A stretch of 64,000 bases of DNA from Micrasema longulum (lineage: Eukaryota; Arthropoda; Insecta; Trichoptera; Brachycentridae): positions 124,001-188,000 of the forward strand of contig JAGVSM010003645.1 of the NCBI GenBank assembly GCA_022494885.1. The letters are read 5' to 3'. The notes under the pieces were generated by a model. That model made no database searches and was not told where the DNA came from. It saw only the letters and a list, made by a program, of their open reading frames with translations. Shown here in pieces: positions 58,330-64,000 of the stretch (position 1 is its first letter; the number at the start of each line of letters is the position of its first letter). The position numbers were made by a program, and so were the translations under genes.

Positions 58330-59300
58330 TTATATATGTTATACATTAATGATTTGTCACTGTACAATTTCAAGGGAAAAATTATTATGTATCCGACGAC
58401 ATTGGACTATTTTGTAAAAATCAAACAGACGTATTAACAAACAATGACATAAACAAAGACCTAACTATGTTGACTAATTGGACAAACACAAACTTACTTA
58501 CACTTAATGAAAAAAAATGCAATATTATCCATTTTTAATCTAGAAAAAAATGTCATAATGTAGATGCTTACATAAATAATGAACGACTTACTGAAATTGA
58601 ACATGTTAAATACTTAGGACTAACAATAGACAGACAATTAACATGGACAATTCATATCAACAATTTAATTAGCAAAGTGGCGACATTATCAAGATTTTTT
58701 TTAAAAATCAAAAATTTTGTTCCGAAAACGGAAGAAATTCTAATACATGAAGCCTATGTAACAACTAAAATATGTTATACGCAACTACTATGGGGAGCAG
58801 GATATCAAAATGACATAAACAGACTACAAAGACAACAAAATAAAATATTAAAGTTAGTATATGACCTTCCCTATCTAACTGCAACTAGAGAACTTTTTAA
58901 ACAAACTAAGCAATTAAATATAACTGAACTCTTTCAACTAGAATCATTAAAATTTATCCATATATTAGCCACTAATGTAATTGTAGACGAAGAACTAAAA
59001 CTTGTAAAAAATTGTAGTCAACATGGACATAATACGAGAATCTCAGACAAATACCATATACAACTTTCTAAAACAAGACAAGGGCAATCAAGACTAATGA
59101 ACCAGGGACTGAAATTATCCAATAAACTACCAGGCAAAACTAAACTAAAGACTAGGACAAACTTTTCAAAAGACGTAAAAAATATTATTTTGAACAACAG
59201 AGTATGAATGAAAAATGTATATGAAATAAGGCAGCCTCTAAGCCATTATAACTCGTATCCCATTATTTATCATAATGCTAATATATCGTAAGTAAATACT
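58330..59300 (+). pseudogene. LINE-H, reverse transcriptase C-terminal half
   Basis: It begins inside motif B/C (YINDL at about 58340). The YADD region is frameshifted. It then continues LTMLTNWTNTNLLTLNEKKC, a stop, EHVKYLGLTIDRQLTW, and an open frame from about 58677 with AYVTTKICYTQLLWGAGYQ and RQQNKILKLVYDLPYLTATR, ending GLKLSNKLPG...NNRV at TGA 59205-59207. It is a 5'-truncated Jockey-type element, more divergent from the 3-kb LINE than that is from LINE-D. It joins an M1 fragment at its 5' side. Confidence 0.85.
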
Positions 59301-59711
59301 TATTTTATTTGATAAAACACGTAGAGATAATGGAAAAGTTCGACCCAGTAAGGAATTGTGTTGTAATATTTAAAATATATATTTTTAATTATGTGCCCAG
59401 GTTCCTTCATGAAGTGCAAAGTTTTTTCAAACTTAACGTAATTTTGGCTATCCTCCCGGGTGACATTTGGCCCCTCGTGTGAGTCGTTTATATGTCACTT
59501 TTAATTAATTTATCCATTTCGAACTAAATCAATTCTCTATACGTTTTTGTAAAAAAAAATTGCATAAATTAAATTTTGTCAAATTTTCGGAAAAATGTGT
59601 CTTTATAATACGGTTATTTGATGCTAATAAAAAATTTTGAATGTGTTCTTTTATTAGCTCGATATGCATATAAATGTTTTTATCCGCGCATAAATAGTTC
59701 CGTGTATTTAA
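59301..59711. other. AT-rich sequence
   Basis: Possibly includes the LINE-H 3' UTR. No clear tail was found. Confidence 0.3.
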
Positions 59712-60008
59712 ATTTGTAGCAAATGAGAGGGAAAACAGTTTTGGGATAGAAAAATGGAATTCTAGACATTTACTGGACTTGTGAGCCGTCAATGGCTGGT
59801 TTAAGTGGCCAATAAACATCTATAAAGGTTTTAGATCTTTTACTCTACAAAAGTCAACAAATGAATGTTTGAACATAGGGAGAATGGTGAATGTTACGCG
59901 TGTGTGAAGTGGCCACTTTAACCAACCAATGATGGGTCATTAGCTCTGTGATTACTTAGACTTCCATATTCCCTTATGGTGTTTTCCCTCTCTGTTACAA
60001 TATATTTC
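59712..60008. mobile_element. foldback family FB, both arms present
   Basis: Left arm TTGTAGCAAATGAGAGGGAA, TTCTAGACATTTACTGGAC, CGTCAATGGCTGGTTTAAG. Right arm reversed TTGTAACAGAGAGGGAAAAC, AAGTCTAAGTAATCACAGAG, CATTGGTTGGTTAAAGTGG. The centre holds GAGAATGGTGAATGTTACGCG. It is the most complete FB copy here, about 297 bp. Confidence 0.85.
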
Positions 60009-60361
60009 AATCTTGATAACTCTCCAGGGAGTGAAATCCAGCCTTGTCTACGAACATTTGGACACACTAAAAATATTGTTGAATTCTGAATGTCATGAAT
60101 TCTATCAATTAGCGTAATTAATATAATAATTAAAATATTACTTATTTCTTCATTTATTAATATGTTTATTACCAGTGAATATATACGTTCAAAAAGACCC
60201 TTTTTTAAAAAACTATTGTTTCCATTGTTTTCTGAAAGTGGCGACATTTCTATCGAGTAGTCATCAAACAAATTCAAACCTTTATTAAAATGGGTTGACT
60301 TGATCCCGTCAGTTTTACCTTCGGAAGCTTAAAATCATCTTAAATTCCAAATTTTCCATTT
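60009..60361. other. AT-rich sequence
   Basis: A minus-strand frame at 59918-60277 overlaps the FB element and has no motif. No gene recognised. Confidence 0.35.
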
Positions 60362-60803
60362 ACAGTGATCAACAACAACAACAACAAACCATCACGCCGT
60401 TTCCCCGTAGGGGTAGGCAGAGAGGATAGAACGCCATAACACTATCTTGGCATACAGACCTCGCTTCCTCTACATTCATACATCTTCTTATGCATGCACG
60501 CCGATTATTCCTACTTTTGACATGTCCATCTTCAAGTATTTGATGGACTTGATCGTGCCATGTCTTTCTCAGTCTTCCTCGTTTTCTGCATCCATCAACA
60601 TTTGCATCGTAGATCCTTTTAGTCATTCTTTCGCTGTCCATTCGCTCTACATGTCCAAACCAACGCAGCACCCCTTTCTTGATTCTGCCAATAATGCATG
60701 TCTCAGCCTTACACACTTCACGGATCTCGACATTTGTGCACCTATCATACATCGTTTTACCACACATTCGCCCGAGGGATCGCATTTCGACAGCATTCAG
60801 CAT
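60362..60803 (-). pseudogene. RTE-like LINE, C-terminal end
   Basis: The frame on the minus strand reads GVLRWFGHVERMDSERMTKR, then RKRGRLRKTWHDQVHQIL and RRACIRRCMNVEEARSVCQD. This is the widespread C-terminal segment of RTE-type elements in insects. After VCQD the frame shifts, since the sister copy at 62.6 kb encodes a different ending. The 3' end has ACGGGGAAACGGCGTGATGG and then a TGT/GTT microsatellite at 60366-60388. 5'-truncated. Confidence 0.85.
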
Positions 60804-60809
60804 TCAAAT

Positions 60810-61699
60810 TAAATTATTTTCTGAATGTTATTAAATATTTGTATAAAACTACTTATCGACTTTTCTGTGTCTACCATTGAAAGACTAAGATATTAGATAT
60901 TGAAAAGTCGGTAAGTGGTTATATACTAATATTTAATAACATTTAGTAAAATGTTTGTGAATAAATATTGCCGTATTAAATCGTGTCCTATTTTATATCA
61001 ACATATTAGAACATTTGTACAAACATACGTTCCTCTTGGCTCATTCCTTCACCTCGCATTGTTTATAGCTATTGAGAATATTGGTAAGATGTTTGTTGGC
61101 TACAAAACTAGGATTCGGGTTTTCTTGCCACTCGCGCGGTTCTGTTACTCTGTTACTCTGTTTCCTTCAATTTATGTTGTTTCCAGTAGTTGGCACTATG
61201 TTCCGAGGCAGCCGACACTTTTTCTTAACATTTTTTTCGTAGTTTCTCCGAAATAGCTCACATAAATTTTCTTTCTCTTTTCTTTTCTTCTTTTCGTCTT
61301 TGCAAATAGGTAACAAAACTTTGTTCACATTTTTTTTAAATTTACATTCCCAATTTGCTTAAAAAACTCTAGATTTTTTAAAACTAAGTAATTGTTTTTG
61401 TTAATTGTACCGTAATCTTGGATGAAAAAGAAGCTGGTTTCAGTGACTTTGTGCCGTTAATCAGCAGCAAGAGTTCTCGAGTCCCGATGTAATATACATG
61501 AAATACTCATTTGAAGGTGTCCCTCGAATACGGCTCTTTACAATATATTGCAACAAAAAGTGGTTTTATTATTTTAAACGGGTCTTTTTTTTATAGTAGC
61601 GAAATTCGTGCTTCAATTTGCCCTAAAAAAATGCTTACATAATAATAAAGGCCTATTGCTAGCTTCTATTTTTAAATGATTTTTTTAAAGAGAAATACT
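60810..61699. other. AT-rich sequence
   Basis: No gene recognised. Around 60850-60915, GTCGACTTTTCTGTG-like words reappear inverted, without a clear element. Confidence 0.3.
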
Positions 61700-61858
61700 C
61701 GAGTTCTTATTATTAACTCAAATATTTAAATTTTCAGACCATTTTCTAAAAGTACTAACCTGTGCTGGAAAAATGGAAATTGAGTAGTGGTACAGTGAAA
61801 TTTAAGCCTTGGACCTTTGGTCTGTGAGTCCACAATACTACTACGGGACCACAACCTG
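61700..61858 (-). mobile_element. SINE-C copy
   Basis: On the minus strand: GTGGTCCCGTAGTAGTATTG, GTGGACTCACAGACCAAAGG, decayed box B (CCAAGGCTTAAA). The body then aligns with 42.43-42.52 kb (CAATTTCCATTTTTCC, AAATATTTGAGTTAATAATAA). Confidence 0.7.
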
Positions 61859-62539
61859 TTTCAAATGGATTGTTATTCTAAAAAAAAAATTGTGGCTTCG
61901 TTTAATAGTATTTTAACAAATAAAAAAATATTTAAAAAAAAAACACTGAACTTCTTCATTAGATTAAATATATTATTATATGTATGGGCGGGATGAACAA
62001 TTACATAAGTCAACTTTTTCGTTGTTTTATTTCATTTTCTCAGCTTGTAGTATGCAACTATGTTTACACGTGTTCCAAAACACGTAAGTCAAATAATTTT
62101 ACTAAGGATAATATTATCAATGTACTTTATCACACAAAATAAATTTATTAGTCATCGGCTACAAAAAAGTTTTCTCGAAGAAGAACCTTTTGTAACTTTA
62201 TGCTTTAAACGACGTCACATTAAAAAGTTTTCACATATCTCCAAGCACAAGAACTAGTCTGTTTTTTGGAAAGTAACAGCTATAACACTAAAAAATCATA
62301 AAAGTTGATACTTTAGAAGAAAAAAACAAAAATAAATTATTTAATTATATTAATCAATAAAAAAAATCAATCATATATTCCTAATTTTTATCAATAATCC
62401 AATTGTTGTAATTATGGAGAAAAAAGGATATTCTTTCAGTTTTAGATTTGATTCCCGCTATGTTTGAGACACAAGAAACTGTCTTCTGAAAAGTAAGGCA
62501 TTTTGACTTATGCGATTGTTCCCCACCTATAAATATTAT
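61859..62539. other. AT-rich sequence
   Basis: No gene recognised. Confidence 0.35.
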
Positions 62540-62712
62540 CATAGATATTAAGTCTGTTCATGTCAAAAGCGGACAGAAGCGAAGGGCATGTATGACAAGA
62601 TGTATGAATGTGGAAGAGGCTAGGATTGTATGCCAGGATAGACGTGTGTGGCGGTCCATTCTCTCTGCCTACCCCTACGGGGAAATGGCGTGATGGTAGT
62701 AGTAGTAGTAGT
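62540..62712 (+). pseudogene. RTE-like LINE, last codons and 3' end
   Basis: The frame reads CMTRCMNVEEARIVCQDRRV, then WRSILSAYPYGEMA, ending at TGA (62692-62694). CCTACCCCTACGGGGAAATG and GGCGTGATGG are shared with the inverted copy at 60.36 kb. The tail is a GTA microsatellite (62695-62712), not GTT. Only about 170 bp remain. Confidence 0.8.
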
Positions 62713-63059
62713 TGTAGATAAATCATTACTATCGTTGATATTGAAGATAATTAACATGTATTTTTCTATAAAGAACATAGTATTTTAGGCATTAATAAAA
62801 TTATTTTAAAAAAACGTATGTCGTTTTGTTAAATTATTGCGTAATATAATAATTTCGTACGTAGCCCTGTAAAATTATAGAAATTTTTATGTAATATCTA
62901 ATACAGTATTTTGCTAAACCGTTATAATATTTACCACTCTCCAAAATATACTCTTCCCTTTCATGTCAGAATAATATTTTTTTTCCACTTTCGTGAAACG
63001 GTAACCCCCTGATATTACACAGATAAACCTTGGAGTGAATGGGACAATATTTTATATCC
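62713..63059. other. AT-rich sequence
   Basis: Nothing recognised. Confidence 0.35.
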
Positions 63060-63300
63060 AAACCCTCACTCTTTATATAACATTCTCATATTGCGAGACA
63101 AGCGAGGGCAGCCCGGCACTGCTCCCTGGAATCGGCATTTTGATTTTTTCCCGCCAAATGTCAAAGTTCCCGCTCGGGAATTTATTTCCGGGCCACGCGT
63201 CCTGAATTGCTTTTCCCATCACGAAGTCTCTAATTAGGGAAGAGACACTCGTACTATTAGCGGTAGGAACTAGCATAGCGCCCGCTTCCGGCCCCTAGGA
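63060..63300. promoter_or_regulatory. GC-rich patch, possible conserved element
   Basis: GC-rich relative to its flanks (GGGCAGCCCGGCACTGCTCC, TTCCCGCTCGGGAATTTATT), with the palindrome TTCCCGCTCGGGAA. Frames across it have no motif. Function unknown. Confidence 0.2.
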
Positions 63301-63619
63301 AGGTTTCCACTCTGGTTGAGTTTTGAAATAATTGTTAGAACAGTTCTCAAGCCTTCGGAACAAACATTGTAGAAGAACGTATCTACTACATGTGTACTAC
63401 ATTCAAAATTCTATAAAATGCCAAACTTTACTCAAACACTTTTTTTTTTTACTTATGGCACCCTTGACGGGGTGCGATATATGTCTTATTTTTTCTATTT
63501 TATCCCTACGTAATATAATATGTCATTTTTACTATTAATTTGTATTATTTTTTAAATATGTTACTAATATTATTTATTGTTTCGGCATTTCTTTGTGGAA
63601 TAACATTTTAAATAAAGAC

Positions 63620-63745
63620 GAATTTAACATATTACAACAAAGATAGAGAACATATTAGAGGAAGAAATATGACATTCTAGCATTTAAATAGCTTATGACC
63701 TGTCATTCACTGGTTTTAGTAAACACTTTACACATTGTATTGTAT
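63620..63745. mobile_element. foldback family FB, left arm only
   Basis: Contains AACATATTACAACAAAGATAG, TTCTAGCATTTAAATAGC, TTATGACCTGTCATTCACTGG and AACACTTTACACATTG, the FB left arm. No right arm follows. Confidence 0.7.
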
Positions 63746-63880
63746 CCGTTGTAATTTGAAGACAAATAACACACGTGAATACAGACGTCGCGCACATACA
63801 ATTATGTAAACTCTCTCTTTATCATTTTATGTATTATTAAATAAACAGTGGAATTATTTCATTGGCTCTTGTATTTTGTC

Positions 63881-64000
63881 GGCCTCGTCGTGTAGTGGTC
63901 AGCGCTTTTGCCTACTACGCAAGAGGTCTCGACATGGTTGACATGAAATATTTATTTAAAAAGGGTGTTTTTACACTAAAATATTTCATAGTCCCCTAGA
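63881..64000 (+). mobile_element. SINE-A, truncated by window end, box B deleted
   Basis: Head GGCCTCGTCGTGTAGTGGTC and GCCTACTACGCAAGAGGTCTC are well kept. The next bases go straight to GACATGGTTGACATG, so about 13 bp including box B are missing. The body GTGTTTTTACACTAAAATAT and TTTCATAGTCC continues to the window edge. Confidence 0.85.

Overview
This is an AT-rich, intron-like stretch of a eukaryotic genome. The organism is almost certainly an insect, and Lepidoptera is my best guess. The reasons are 3'-truncated Jockey/CR1-type and RTE-type LINEs, several tRNA-headed SINE families, short Helitrons beginning TC and ending CTAG, a decayed mariner, many short inverted-repeat (MITE/foldback) elements, and no compact operons, Shine-Dalgarno sites or long intact host genes. 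The order is inferred from repeat style, not proven.

Host coding content is very sparse. One well-supported coding exon lies on the + strand at about 18.0-18.36 kb: ATG at 18204 in a good Kozak context, 51 codons, GTGAGT donor. A second candidate lies at 52721-52936 (+): GC-rich, acceptor-like 5' edge, ATG at 52855, GTAAGG donor. Both leave the reading frame after the first base of a codon, so they could be alternative first coding exons of one gene whose shared downstream exons lie beyond the window. I do not recognise the protein. Several CpG/GC-rich islands (12.05-12.44, 14.18-14.62, 30.4-30.83, 50.27-50.47, 63.06-63.3 kb) may be promoters, untranslated exons or conserved regulatory sequence.

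Most of the rest is transposon debris, much of it nested. From left to right: a Helitron relic (1.45 kb); a 3.1-kb LINE with endonuclease and reverse transcriptase inserted in a MITE (2.6-6.2 kb); a split SINE, MITE, Tigger-like MITE, second SINE and foldback (8.9-11.25 kb); a Helitron carrying a LINE stub (13.0-13.75 kb); the host exon (18.2 kb); a quiet 5-kb stretch; SINE and LINE fragments (23.8-25.2 kb); a 131-bp near-perfect hairpin (27.6 kb); LINE 3' ends (29.3-30.4 and 33.1-33.6 kb); SINE, hairpin, foldback and LINE (36.6-39.0 kb); a second Helitron with a SINE inserted (40.3-41.25 kb); LINE ends (45.5-46.3 kb); a foldback split by a LINE (48.3-49.0 kb); a 0.4-kb foldback (49.7-50.1 kb); a full-length SINE with a nested insert (51.3-51.7 kb); the candidate exon (52.7 kb); a mariner relic joined to a LINE (53.6-56.0 kb); foldbacks, LINE, RTE and SINE fragments to the end.

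The most useful observations are the phase-matched candidate first exons, a foldback family with five copies here, a series of nested insertions with visible target-site duplications, and several hairpins that could be transcribed. I see no new host system that the sequence alone could establish.
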